Shown piece after piece: positions 1 through 8,184 of a stretch of DNA of 64,000 nucleotides. Positions within the stretch are counted from its first letter, which is position 1, and every line of letters begins with the position of its first letter. The notes beneath the pieces were generated by a model. It was given only the letters and a program-made list of their open reading frames with translations. It had not been told where the DNA came from and did no database searches. This DNA comes from Bacillus pumilus (GTDB lineage Bacteria > Bacillota > Bacilli > Bacillales > Bacillaceae), in assembly GCF_002744245.1 (NCBI RefSeq), contig NZ_NKHG01000100.1, forward strand, positions 1 to 64,000. The letters run 5' to 3'. The translations under genes and the position numbers were made by a program.

Positions 1-23
1 CTGATGGAAGGTGTCTATTTATC

Positions 24-1571
24 TTATTCTTCTAATTGACGATCGGCTATTTCTTTTTTTATTGGCTGCTTGATTTCATTCGTTAGCTCTTGAATGCTTT
101 GCTTCACATTGCCTTTTCCGGAGAAGTTCTCAATAATTTCTTTGACATCAATTCCAGAGGATGCTTTCAGGCTTTCTTGAAGACTGGACATCAGGTTTGT
201 TGCATAGCCTGTGACTTTATTGGCTCCGCTGCCTTCCCCGTTACCGCCCGTATCAACAACTGTAATTTTATCAATGTTAGAAAGTGGTGCAGATACTTGC
301 TTCGCATATTCAGGAAGCATTTTCACGATCATATCAAGGATCGCTGCCTGACCGTACTGTTCGAATGCTTCAGCAATTTTCTCTTTCGCTTCGGCTTCCG
401 CAAGTCCTTTTAGTCTAATGACTTCTGCTTCTGTTTCCCCTTTCGCACGATCAGCTTCTGCTTTTGCCAGCCCGTCAATTCGGACTTTCTCAGCTTCTGC
501 TTTTGCCATTGCTTCAATGCTGTATTTCTTCGCATCTGCTTCAGCGAGACGTTTGGCTTTTTCCGCCGCAGCTGATTGCTCAACCGCATAACGGTCCGCA
601 TCTGCTTTCTTTTTCACTTCAGAATCGTATTGACGTTCACGACGCTGAATCTCTTTTTCTTCTAATTCAATTTGTTTCTGACGTTCGATGATTTTAACTT
701 GCATTTCCTGTTCAGTCACATGCTGACGGTTACGGGCAGTTTCTAGATCATACGCTTGGTCAGCACTTGCTTTCGCTGTATCCTGTTCACGTCTAAATTC
801 TGCTCTTTTCAGCTCATTGATTTTTTCTGCTTCTGCGATTTCAGTGGCACGCTCAAGCTCAGATTTCTTTGCATCCTTATCTGCCTCGGCACGTTTGATA
901 CGTGTTTCTTTATCCGCTTCAGCTGTTGCAATATCTGCATCTCGTTTCACTTGGGCAATTCTTGGTTTTCCTAGAGATTCTAAATAGCCATTTTTATCAC
1001 GGACATCTTTGATGGTGAATGAGACAATGATGAGACCCATTTTCGCTAAATCTTGAGAAGCGACACGTTGTACTTCTTGAGAAAATTTCTCTCTATTTTT
1101 ATAAATCTCTTCAACTGTCATAGAACCTAAGATCGATCGAAGGTGACCTTCTAGTACTTCTCTTGCTTCATTTTCGCGATCTTCTTTTGTTTTACCTAAA
1201 AACTGCTCTGCAGCAGTGGCGATTTCTTCAATCGAGCCGCCAATTTTAATGATTGCCGTTCCATCAGCCATCACAGGTACACCTTGCTCGGTATAAACCT
1301 CAGGTGTTGAGACATCTAGCTTGCTAGATAGTAAGCTAAGCGGCTCAGCTTGTTGAAAGACAGGGAGTACAAAGGTCCCGCCCCCTCTGACAATCTTAAT
1401 CTTATTTCCACCTTCATCTACGTGGACATTTTTACTTCCTAGATAACTCCCTGTGACGATTAATGCTTCATCTGGACCTGCTGTCCGGTATTTTGAAACA
1501 AATACGCCAATAAGTGCAATAAGAATCACAAGGACAATTCCAATCATAATCAAAATCGTTGTTCCTGGCAT
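24..1571 (-). CDS. floT: Flotillin-like membrane scaffold FloT (YuaG)
   Basis: This 515-aa protein matches bacterial flotillins. It has an N-terminal hydrophobic hairpin (about residues 5-25), then an SPFH/band-7 domain (about 30-220), then a long Ala/Glu/Lys-rich coiled coil (about 220-400) with the flotillin-type EA repeats. FloT organises fluid lipid domains in the membrane and works with the NfeD protein encoded just upstream (YuaF). The start has a strong AGGAGG-type site. It lies 11 bp downstream of yuaF and is presumably co-transcribed from the sigma-W promoter at 2199-2224. The repetitive coiled-coil DNA produces several spurious ORFs, which I ignored. Confidence 0.95.
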   Translation of the reverse strand: MPGTTILIMIGIVLVILIALIGVFVSKYRTAGPDEALIVTGSYLGSKNVHVDEGGNKIKIVRGGGTFVLPVFQQAEPLSLLSSKLDVSTPEVYTEQGVPVMADGTAIIKIGGSIEEIATAAEQFLGKTKEDRENEAREVLEGHLRSILGSMTVEEIYKNREKFSQEVQRVASQDLAKMGLIIVSFTIKDVRDKNGYLESLGKPRIAQVKRDADIATAEADKETRIKRAEADKDAKKSELERATEIAEAEKINELKRAEFRREQDTAKASADQAYDLETARNRQHVTEQEMQVKIIERQKQIELEEKEIQRRERQYDSEVKKKADADRYAVEQSAAAEKAKRLAEADAKKYSIEAMAKAEAEKVRIDGLAKAEADRAKGETEAEVIRLKGLAEAEAKEKIAEAFEQYGQAAILDMIVKMLPEYAKQVSAPLSNIDKITVVDTGGNGEGSGANKVTGYATNLMSSLQESLKASSGIDVKEIIENFSGKGNVKQSIQELTNEIKQPIKKEIADRQLEE

Positions 1572-1582
1572 AGCATTCCCTC

Positions 1583-2113
1583 CTAGATTTCTTCATTTGG
1601 TATAACAGATAAAACGCCTTTATTCACTTCGACAACAAGCACGTGGGTTCCATACGGAATCTCCTCTTGATCGAAACTAATGGCTGGCTTTGAGATGTTT
1701 CCGCTATTACTAATTAACAGCACTTCTCCAAACCCGTCTTTTGGGACTGATACAATGATCTCCCCAGTTCTTCCTTTTAAATCGGCCTCAGTATATGAGA
1801 GGGACTCTTCAGCAGAGGAAAGCGGAACTAAAACAAATACATGTAAACAGGTCACAAGGACAACTGCGAGGATAGTAGATAATACCGCTCCAAGCCCACT
1901 TCCTACGATTGCTGTTTTTTCAGAGATGAAGCCTCCAGCCGAGAAAAAGGTAAGAAATGCGAGGATCAATGTCGGTTGAAGGAATGGAACAGGGATCGCT
2001 TCAAACAATCCATCAAACACATCGCCGAAAAAGACGAAAATAAGTGTCAGGGTTCCTGATATCATCAATATGTATAAATACAGCGTCTGAAGAGGCAGCC
2101 CGAACACATCCAT
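1583..2113 (-). CDS. yuaF: NfeD-family membrane protein YuaF
   Basis: About 176 aa, with three or four hydrophobic segments in the first 100 residues (for example around LYLYILMISG and a Gly-rich stretch near residue 70). A C-terminal soluble OB-fold-like domain follows, containing the GRTGEIIVSVP motif typical of NfeD short forms. NfeD proteins partner flotillins, and this gene immediately precedes floT, as in B. subtilis. I chose the ATG at 2113, eight bases after AAAGGGTG, over the GTG at 2122, which lies inside the ribosome site. Regulation is by the sigma-W promoter upstream, so cell-envelope stress is the likely inducer. Confidence 0.9.
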   Translation of the reverse strand: MDVFGLPLQTLYLYILMISGTLTLIFVFFGDVFDGLFEAIPVPFLQPTLILAFLTFFSAGGFISEKTAIVGSGLGAVLSTILAVVLVTCLHVFVLVPLSSAEESLSYTEADLKGRTGEIIVSVPKDGFGEVLLISNSGNISKPAISFDQEEIPYGTHVLVVEVNKGVLSVIPNEEI

Positions 2114-2198
2114 CTTTCTCACCCTTTCTTCATGAAATGAACAGCCTTTGTTTCATTTAGACCATACTCACCTCCAATGTATTCCTTCTAACAGGTAA

Positions 2199-2224
2199 TA
2201 CGAACCACTTTTGTAAAGGTTTCA
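2199..2224 (-). promoter_or_regulatory. Sigma-W promoter of yuaF-floT
   Basis: On the minus strand there is TGAAAC (2224-2219), exactly 16 bases, then CGTA (2202-2199). This is the consensus of the Bacillus extracytoplasmic-function factor sigma-W. The B. subtilis yuaF operon is a known sigma-W target, so sequence and context agree. Confidence 0.88.
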
Positions 2225-2318
2225 TATTTCCTCACAATTCCTCAAAGGAATTCCCCTAATAGCTAAAGAATGATTGTCATGTACCAGTATGATAAAATTT
2301 GATCATGAGGTGATGAAA

Positions 2319-2798
2319 ATGAGTTTATTACATGAGGCAAGACAAGAATTGTGGCAAGAGCTTCAAAGTGTGAACGAAGAACAATTAAATCAAAAATTAT
2401 CTGATGATACTTGGAGTATTCAAGAGGTTGCAGATCACTTAAAGAAAATGGACCTAGTTGCAGCAAAGCATCTAGCTGCTGAAGGAAAAAAGGCACCGAT
2501 GAAAGAATATGAGCCAAAGCCGGTAGAAATGGCAGAGGATCGTTCAAGAAAAGCCACGGCGCCTAGTATTGTCGAGCCTGAGCGAAAGCATGTCACGCCT
2601 ACACATTTAAAGGATGAACTCGATACAGCACGCGAGCAATTAAATCAAATTTTATCAACTTTTACTGAAGATGATTTTAAACGAGTGATTGCACACCCTG
2701 TGTTTGAAGAATTATCACTGAAGCAATATCTTGATTTTATCGGCGCGCACGAAAAACGCCATATTCATCAAATTAAAGAAATCAAAAAACAATTATAA
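2319..2798 (+). CDS. yuaE: DinB/YfiT-like four-helix protein YuaE
   Basis: This 159-aa protein begins with an LLHEARQELWQEL helix and has spaced His residues (AHEKRHIHQIKEI at the C-terminus; VADHLKKMD near residue 38). This is the pattern of the DinB/YfiT metal-binding four-helix superfamily. Its position between yuaF and gbsB matches B. subtilis yuaE. The biochemical role is unknown; some relatives are thiol transferases. The start at 2319 is preceded by GAGGTG with a six-base gap, and an in-frame ATG six bases earlier overlaps that site. A strong terminator follows at 2806. Confidence 0.8.
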   Translation: MSLLHEARQELWQELQSVNEEQLNQKLSDDTWSIQEVADHLKKMDLVAAKHLAAEGKKAPMKEYEPKPVEMAEDRSRKATAPSIVEPERKHVTPTHLKDELDTAREQLNQILSTFTEDDFKRVIAHPVFEELSLKQYLDFIGAHEKRHIHQIKEIKKQL

Positions 2799-2805
2799 GC
2801 CCAAA

Positions 2806-2830
2806 AAAGACTCCCAAAAAGGGAGTCTTT
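2806..2830. terminator. Terminator after yuaE
   Basis: A perfect 10-bp stem (AAAGACTCCC / GGGAGTCTTT) around a five-A loop, flanked by A and T runs. It serves yuaE and may also act from the other side. Confidence 0.85.
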
Positions 2831-2840
2831 CAGATTGTTG

Positions 2841-2877
2841 ACAAAGGGCTAAAATGAACGTTATTTTAGCTCTTTGT
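2841..2877 (-). terminator. Terminator of the gbsAB operon
   Basis: A 15-bp stem with one wobble (ACAAAGGGCTAAAAT with ATTTTAGCTCTTTGT) and a 7-base loop lies 16 bp beyond the gbsB stop codon. It lacks a long T run, but size and place fit the operon end. Confidence 0.65.
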
Positions 2878-2892
2878 CTTCTTTTCATTTCG

Positions 2893-4101
2893 TTACACCG
2901 TTTTAGGTGTTAAATCAAAGCAGCGAGCATAAATCCAGTTGTACGCTTTTTCGTTTAGATCTCTTGGGTTTCCAACTGTTTGCGGATCTTTCATCGCTTC
3001 TTTAGATAAACGGTCAATCATATCTTTTGATACTCCTTGTTCCTCTAATGAAGGAACTTCTAAATCCTCCACTAAATCATACATCCAATTCACAGCTGCT
3101 TTTGCTGCTTCCTCTGTTGACATTCTGATTGTATCAATACCGAATGCTTGAGCGATTCGAGCGAATTTTTCAGGGTATCCTTTCCAGTTATACTCCATTA
3201 CAGGTCCCATCATCGCTGCTACACACTGACCATGTGCTACAGGAATAATGCCTCCGAGTGTTTGACTCATCGCATGAGCTGCACCAGCTGATTCACTTCC
3301 ATAAGAAAGTCCCGCAAGCATCGCAGCTTGTGCCATTCCATATCTTGCTTCTAAATCCTCTCCATCAGCAAAGGCACGGCGAATATAATGAGCGGCATAT
3401 TCAATCGCCATGAGCGCTACCGCATCGGTAATAGGTTGAGCAAATTTCATCGTATAGCATTCGATAGCATGTGCAAGTGCATCAATTCCAGTCATTGCCG
3501 TCACATGAGGCGGCATGGATACATGAAGCTCTGGGTCAATCACTGTTAGGTGAGCTGCAATAAGTGGTCCACCTGTGTTGAATTTGAATTCTCTTTCTTC
3601 GTCAGTAATAACCGCCCACTGCGTGACCTCTGAACCTGTACCAGCCGTTGTCGGGATTGTTGTTAACGGGGGGATTCTATTTTCGAGCGGTTTTTTTCCC
3701 TCTGCCGCTTCGTAATCCAGCACTGAGCCTTCATGAGTCACCTCTACACCGATGGCCTTCGCTGTATCCATTGAGCTTCCGCCGCCTACTGCGACTAATC
3801 CATTACAGCCTTCTTTTTCATATAACGCAGACCCTTCATTTACTAGGCGCACTGGCGGGTTTGGCTCTACTTTATCAAATAGGACAACATCAATTTGCGC
3901 TTCTTTTAATGAAGCAATCACTGGATCCACAACGCCTGCTTGATAAATACCAGGATCTGTTACAAGCAATACCTTTGAGACGCCGTATGCTTTCACTTCT
4001 TCCCCAACATGTTTCACTGCACCAATGCCATGCTTGATGACAGTCGGAATTTCAAATGTATGGAACTTTTGCATGCTTTCAATTTTCATATTTAATGTCA
4101 T
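2893..4101 (-). CDS. gbsB: Choline (type III, iron) alcohol dehydrogenase GbsB
   Basis: This 402-aa member of the iron-dependent alcohol dehydrogenase family oxidises choline to betaine aldehyde in the cytoplasm. That is the first step of glycine betaine synthesis for osmoprotection. The NAD-binding GGGSSMDTAKAIG motif is at about residues 107-119. The metal-binding region contains the family signature ALAHAIE (about 209-215), with later His residues (GAAHAMS, AHGQC). Length is as in B. subtilis GbsB. It lies 27 bp after gbsA in the same operon. Confidence 0.95.
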   Translation of the reverse strand: MTLNMKIESMQKFHTFEIPTVIKHGIGAVKHVGEEVKAYGVSKVLLVTDPGIYQAGVVDPVIASLKEAQIDVVLFDKVEPNPPVRLVNEGSALYEKEGCNGLVAVGGGSSMDTAKAIGVEVTHEGSVLDYEAAEGKKPLENRIPPLTTIPTTAGTGSEVTQWAVITDEEREFKFNTGGPLIAAHLTVIDPELHVSMPPHVTAMTGIDALAHAIECYTMKFAQPITDAVALMAIEYAAHYIRRAFADGEDLEARYGMAQAAMLAGLSYGSESAGAAHAMSQTLGGIIPVAHGQCVAAMMGPVMEYNWKGYPEKFARIAQAFGIDTIRMSTEEAAKAAVNWMYDLVEDLEVPSLEEQGVSKDMIDRLSKEAMKDPQTVGNPRDLNEKAYNWIYARCFDLTPKTV

Positions 4102-4128
4102 GTTTAATCTCCTCCAATTGATTGTTGT

Positions 4129-5598
4129 TTATTTAAACCAATGAACCGCTTCAGGTTTTGTATTTCTATATAAATGTTTCAGTTCGGTATATTCTTCAAG
4201 GCCGGTACGTCCTAACTCACGTCCGAGGCCTGACTGCTTATATCCACCCCACGGAGCTTGAGCAAAATAAGGATGGAAGTCATTGATCCAAACAGTACCT
4301 AATCTTAGTTGACGAGCGACTCTTTCCGCTTTTGCAATATCTGAAGACCATACAGCTCCTGCTAAACCATAAATCGTATCATTGGCCAGTTCGATGACGT
4401 CTTCCTCTGAACGGAAGGATTCGACAGTCAATACTGGTCCAAAGACTTCCTCCTGCACAATCCGCATGTCTGAGGTACAGCCTGAGAAAATGGTCGGTAA
4501 ATAGAAGAATCCTTTTTGAAGCTCCTCTGCCTCAGGTCGTTTTCCGCCTGTTTCTAATCTTGCGCCTTCTTCTAGACCGATGCTGACGTATTTTTCTACT
4601 TTTTCTCGATGCTCAGCTGAAATGAGCGGCCCGCTCTGCGTTCCTTCATCAAAGCCGTTGCCTAGCTTGATTTTTTCCGTACGCTTCACCAGTTCTTTTA
4701 AAAATTCATCATGAATGGATTCTTCCACCAACAAACGAGAACCTGCTGAACACACTTGCCCCGCATGGAAAAATACGGCATTCATTGCCTGATCAACCGC
4801 TACGTCTAAATCAGCATCTTGAAATACAATGTTCGGATTTTTTCCGCCGAGCTCAAGGGCAATTTTCTTCACATTCCCACTGGCTCCCTGCATGATTTTC
4901 TTTCCTGTTTCAATACCGCCTGTAAACGAAATTAAATCTACTTGATCGTTTACAGCAAGTTCATCCCCAACTGTTGCACCAGGTCCAAGCACTAGGTTTG
5001 CAACGCCCGCTGGAACACCGGCTTCTTCCATGAGTTTGAATACTTTCATGGTGGTTAATGGTGTAATTTCACTTGGCTTTAAGACGATTGTATTCCCCGC
5101 CGCAAGTGCAGGAGCGATTTTCCAGCTCGCTTGAAGCAATGGATAGTTCCAAGGGGTGATTTGTCCACATACACCAACAGGCTCTCTGACTAATTCACTT
5201 TTCGAGTTCGGAATAGGCGATGCAATGATTTCCCCGCCATCTTTGTCAGCAAGTCCTGCGTAATATTGGAACACATTCGCAATATCGTCCATATCCGCTT
5301 TGCTTTCCTCTAATGTTTTGCCTGTATCAAGCGATTCTAATTTGGCTAATTCATCAAGGTCACGCCTAATCAATTCAGCAATCTTAAACACAATATTTCC
5401 TCTTTCAAGTCCAGGCAGGTTTGCCCAATCGCCTTGATCGAAAGCTTTTCTCGCAGCTTTAATTGCTAGCTGCGCATCATTTCTTGAACCTTCACTGACT
5501 GTCGCGATCACTTCTTGATTAAATGGATTGATAATGTCCCGTGTGTCGCCACTTTTCGCGCCAACCCATTGTCCATCTATAAATAGTGTTTGACTCAT
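4129..5598 (-). CDS. gbsA: Betaine aldehyde dehydrogenase GbsA
   Basis: This 489-aa NAD(P)-dependent aldehyde dehydrogenase converts betaine aldehyde to glycine betaine. It shows TPWNYPLL (about 153-160), the SFTGGIETG nucleotide-binding stretch, ELGGKNPNIVF (catalytic Glu, about 249) and the catalytic Cys in HAGQVCSAGSR (about 283). The sequence QAPWGGYKQSGLGRELG near the C-terminus is typical of betaine aldehyde dehydrogenases. It is the first gene of gbsAB, transcribed divergently from gbsR. Confidence 0.96.
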   Translation of the reverse strand: MSQTLFIDGQWVGAKSGDTRDIINPFNQEVIATVSEGSRNDAQLAIKAARKAFDQGDWANLPGLERGNIVFKIAELIRRDLDELAKLESLDTGKTLEESKADMDDIANVFQYYAGLADKDGGEIIASPIPNSKSELVREPVGVCGQITPWNYPLLQASWKIAPALAAGNTIVLKPSEITPLTTMKVFKLMEEAGVPAGVANLVLGPGATVGDELAVNDQVDLISFTGGIETGKKIMQGASGNVKKIALELGGKNPNIVFQDADLDVAVDQAMNAVFFHAGQVCSAGSRLLVEESIHDEFLKELVKRTEKIKLGNGFDEGTQSGPLISAEHREKVEKYVSIGLEEGARLETGGKRPEAEELQKGFFYLPTIFSGCTSDMRIVQEEVFGPVLTVESFRSEEDVIELANDTIYGLAGAVWSSDIAKAERVARQLRLGTVWINDFHPYFAQAPWGGYKQSGLGRELGRTGLEEYTELKHLYRNTKPEAVHWFK

Positions 5599-5666
5599 AG
5601 AAGGAACCTCCTCTGATTCTCTTTGGTAAGTTTGTTAAATAAAAATTTAACGTATTGAACATAATT

Positions 5667-5695
5667 AACTTAACATGTTCGAATTTTTCTGTCAA
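5667..5695 (-). promoter_or_regulatory. gbsAB promoter
   Basis: TTGACA (5695-5690), a 17-base spacer, then TAAGTT (5672-5667) preceded by TGT, giving an extended -10 sigma-A promoter pointing at gbsA. Confidence 0.7.
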
Positions 5696-5717
5696 AGAGA
5701 AATATGCTTCATTTATT

Positions 5718-5745
5718 TTGACATTTTCTATTCTTTCGTTAACAT
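5718..5745 (+). promoter_or_regulatory. gbsR promoter
   Basis: TTGACA (5718-5723), 16 bases, TAACAT (5740-5745). The -35 is perfect and the -10 is four of six. It lies about 60 bp before the gbsR start. Confidence 0.55.
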
Positions 5746-5804
5746 ATAGTCCATACAGATTTTTTTGAACGTATTGAATTCTCTTAATAGAAAGCAGGGA
5801 CAAG

Positions 5805-6362
5805 ATGAAAAAGCAGGAACAGCCACCAGCAGAAGAACGCATTTTAGCTGCAAAAGACCTAGTCATTGATTCCATAGCTGAAACGATGGATCTCTATGGC
5901 ATTACAAGAAGTGCGGGTATTTTATATGGAACAATGTACTTAAATGAGGAAATGACGCTTGATGAAATGCGTGAAGAGTTGCAAATGAGTAAGCCGAGTA
6001 TGAGTACGGGTGTGAAAAAACTTCAAGACATGAATATTGTCAAAAAGACCTTCCACCGCGGCCGAAGAAAACACAGCTTTGTCGCTGAAAAAGATTTTTT
6101 TAAGTTTTTCATGAACTTCTTTCCGCAAAAATGGGAACGAGAGGTCGAGGTCAATCTAGCAGCGATTGAAGAAGCGCAAGAGCGGCTTCAAGATGTGGCT
6201 CATGATGATCAGGTGGAGGGAAATGTAAGAGAGGAAGCGCAGCAGCTCCTTGCACAGCTTGAAAGCTCAAAAGTCTATTATGACTGGCTCAGACGATTAG
6301 CCCACTCTGTTCATTCCGGGGAAATCTTCGAGTATATACCAATTGATCAAAAAGAAAAATAG
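5805..6362 (+). CDS. gbsR: Choline-responsive repressor GbsR
   Basis: This 185-aa MarR/GbsR-type winged-helix regulator has its DNA-binding core at about residues 45-100 (MTLDEMREELQMSKPSMSTG, then KKTFHRGRRKHSF in the wing). GbsR represses gbsAB and the choline uptake gene opuB, and choline relieves it. Its divergent position next to gbsAB is the conserved Bacillus arrangement. It is the last intact host gene before the prophage attachment site. Confidence 0.93.
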   Translation: MKKQEQPPAEERILAAKDLVIDSIAETMDLYGITRSAGILYGTMYLNEEMTLDEMREELQMSKPSMSTGVKKLQDMNIVKKTFHRGRRKHSFVAEKDFFKFFMNFFPQKWEREVEVNLAAIEEAQERLQDVAHDDQVEGNVREEAQQLLAQLESSKVYYDWLRRLAHSVHSGEIFEYIPIDQKEK

Positions 6363-6382
6363 ACGAGACATGCGTTTACAGC

Positions 6383-6411
6383 TTGAATTTCACAGGAGGA
6401 TTGATTATAAT
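6383..6411 (+). promoter_or_regulatory. Original host promoter of tRNA-Ala, now orphaned
   Basis: TTGAAT (6383-6388), 17 bases, TATAAT (6406-6411). The start point would fall a dozen bases before the tRNA 5' end at 6432. After prophage insertion this promoter reads a truncated tRNA and then phage DNA. Confidence 0.75.
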
Positions 6412-6430
6412 AAAATATGTCGTAATACTT

Positions 6431-6469
6431 CGGGGCATTAGCTCAGCTGGGAGAGCGCTACGCTGGCAG
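6431..6469 (+). pseudogene. attL core: truncated 5' part of tRNA-Ala(GGC)
   Basis: These 39 bases are identical to 58411-58449, where the complete tRNA lies. The copy runs from the tRNA 5' end through the D arm and the anticodon loop, then diverges into phage sequence at 6470. This is the left attachment site of the prophage; the repeat pair delimits a ~51,980-bp element. Confidence 0.92.
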
Positions 6470-6782
6470 GGTGAACGACACCACCCGAAGCAAACAGACG
6501 TTCTCTGAAAAAGACTGATTTAATAAGGTTCTATGATGAGCCTTTCTGAATAAATATTTTCATTTCTGAACAAAACTGAAAGGGTTGGTCCCCAATCCGT
6601 CCCCCAAAAAAAACAGACCATGTAGGGTCTGTTTTAATTTTGCCTATACGTTTTCAGAAGTTGTATTCCGATCAATTGCAACAGCAATGAAAGCAGCAGA
6701 AGCAAAATTAAAAGAAATGTAGATTCTTAAAATAATCCAACACGTTAGCAAACTTACGTTCCAACGATTCCTTGAAAAGTAA
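6470..6782. other. Phage left-end non-coding stretch
   Basis: No complete gene is seen. A strong hairpin at 6610-6635 (AAAACAGACC / GGTCTGTTTT) looks like a bidirectional terminator that would stop read-through from the orphan tRNA promoter. Between about 6640 and 6722 one plus-strand frame reads like the last two dozen residues of a protein (ending KAAEAKLKEM, stop at 6720-6722) without any start codon. This is probably a gene remnant. Confidence 0.5.
6610..6635. terminator. Bidirectional terminator near attL
   Basis: A perfect 10-bp stem with a 6-base loop, an A run before it and T-rich sequence after it. Confidence 0.8.
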
Positions 6783-6810
6783 AAAACCCTTCTAAGATGA
6801 GAAGGGTTTT
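6783..6810 (-). terminator. Terminator of rap-phr
   Basis: A perfect 11-bp stem (AAAACCCTTCT / AGAAGGGTTTT) starting one base after the phr stop codon. On the minus strand it ends in a T run. Confidence 0.88.
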
Positions 6811-6811
6811 A

Positions 6812-6949
6812 TTAAGTACCTACTGGTTTTTCTGCTAATAACATATAAGTTCCGACCGGTTTCTCTGTAACATGAGCATTCATTGAGCCCGCATAACTAG
6901 CCGCTACTATCGCGCCCAGAACAGCTAAACAAAGAATTAAATTTTTCAT
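6812..6949 (-). CDS. phr: Phr pheromone precursor with two EKPVGT copies
   Basis: This 45-aa precursor has a Lys-Asn start, a hydrophobic signal core (about residues 4-20) and a short exported tail. The tail carries TEKPVGT at 28-34 and AEKPVGT at 39-45, the second being the exact C-terminus. Phr proteins are secreted, trimmed to penta- or hexapeptides, re-imported by Opp, and inhibit the cognate Rap. EKPVGT resembles the known PhrK peptide ERPVG. The gene overlaps the rap stop codon (TAATG), the usual rap-phr arrangement. Two near-identical pheromone units in one precursor are unusual. Confidence 0.88.
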   Translation of the reverse strand: MKNLILCLAVLGAIVAASYAGSMNAHVTEKPVGTYMLLAEKPVGT

Positions 6950-8060
6950 TAGACACCCTCCAACTGCTTCATTTTCCTCTCGGCTAAAATAGCATGATTA
7001 GAAAATTCCAGAGATTCTTGAAAATAACTTCTCGCCTCATAATATTGCGAAATGATTAAAGCGAGATCGCGCACACTATCCGCATCATTCTGTTCAAATA
7101 AGTAATGAATGTAGCTCCTGCACTTATTAACGCTCTCTTCAGGAGTTTTCTGGAACAACTCATAAATAATGTTTATTTTAGCCTCATACACTTTATTCTC
7201 TTTTTCATTTAAGTTTTCCTGTGCTTTTTTGTAATAATAAATAGCTTGATCGGATTGTCCTATTATGAAGAACTCTTTTGTGATCATATAGAGGGAGTTT
7301 ATGTAATAAACCGACTGTTTCCATTCATCATTTCTAAATGCTTTTTTCAGAGCATTTATGCAATCTGAGGTCTTTTAGCAGCTGAATAAGTGATACTTAA
7401 ATTATGATGGATCATAGCCTCAAAAAAAGGATCTCCAAGTTGTTTGGAAATTCGTATTGCTTCGAAATAAATATCCTCAGCTTTATCATATTGGCCCAGC
7501 TCTGTATAGTTATGCCCCACAACCATCATAGACGTCGCAAGCTTTTTTTTGTAACCCTCATTTCTTTTGTAAATGTGCATTGCATCCTTTATATAATTTA
7601 AAGATACTATGTTTTGACCAAGCATCATATAAAGAGAGGCTACCTTTGAATAAAATTCAGCAGCTTCAATATCATCGGGAATATTTGCAAGTTTTTTCTC
7701 AGCGATTTTAAAAAGACTAATTGCGTTACCGTAATTACGATTGTGTGATTCGTATAGAGCTTCAAATAAAAAGAAATAATACTCAATCATATTATCTGTT
7801 TTTCGAATTTCTTTCTTATGTTTCTTACTGAAATAAGAGTGCTTTGGGAATTCTTTTCCTTTGTCCTGGTGAAGCATCATTTTATGTCTCTCTTCAAGCA
7901 AAGAATAATACATCAATACTTCTTGGTCTTCTTCCATTTCATCAAACAGAGCCCTGCCCTCTTTGAAATATTTCTCGGCAACCTCAACATTTTGCTGTTT
8001 TATAGCCATATACCATTCATTTAAGATATTAGCAACATACTCAGAAGCAAGTTTACTCAT
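6949..8060 (-). pseudogene. rap: Rap-family TPR phosphatase/anti-activator, frameshifted
   Basis: The N-terminal part (from the ATG at 8060, behind AGAGGTG) reads as a Rap protein with the helical bundle (LNEWYMAIKQ, EEDQEVLMYYSLLEERHK) and TPR repeats, up to ...KRPQ. At about 7365-7367 one base is missing. The next frame continues DCINALKKAFRNDEWKQ and runs to 6949 as the C-terminal TPRs. Restoring one base gives ~370 aa, the usual Rap length. Raps dephosphorylate Spo0F-P or block ComA and similar regulators. As written the product would stop after about 234 aa and lack the last TPRs. A sequencing error cannot be excluded. Confidence 0.85.
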
Positions 8061-8124
8061 AATAAACACCTCTTTCTGTCCAAATTCTAAATACTCAAAC
8101 AAATATTAACATATGTTTACCATA

Positions 8125-8184
8125 AGATATAATATATAGAAGTTTTTTCGTTCTACCGCAAAATCATGTTTCGTTCTCCCGCAA
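8125..8184 (-). promoter_or_regulatory. rap promoter with tandem ComA-box-like repeats
   Basis: On the minus strand two copies of TTGCGG(G/T)AGAACGAA occur 23 bp apart (8184-8169 and 8161-8146). TTGCGG-N4-CCGCAA is the ComA recognition element known upstream of several rap genes; here the second half-site is degenerate (ACGAAA). The proximal TTGCGG also sits 17 bases before TATATA, giving a possible -35/-10 pair. This suggests ComA control of rap-phr, which is inference. Confidence 0.55.

Larger units (their letters stand above)
5649..5778. promoter_or_regulatory. gbsAB/gbsR divergent control region with repeated AACGTATTGAA
   Basis: The 206-bp gap between gbsA and gbsR holds two identical copies of AACGTATTGAA (5649-5659 and 5768-5778). 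One lies in the gbsA leader and one just upstream of gbsR. An inverted GAACAT...ATGTTC pair (about 5657-5680) overlaps the gbsA -10 region. GbsR is known to repress gbsAB when choline is absent, so these are candidate GbsR sites; this assignment is inference. Confidence 0.5.

Noticed and set aside
410-974. Additional ORFs on both strands inside floT
   Set aside because: They are shadows created by the repetitive coiled-coil codons; no ribosome sites and no sensible protein features.
6812-8060. Arbitrium (AimR-AimP) system
   Set aside because: The receptor has Rap-type N-terminal motifs (WYMAIKQ, EEDQEVLMYYSLLEERHK) and the peptide is Phr-like, so rap-phr is the better call.
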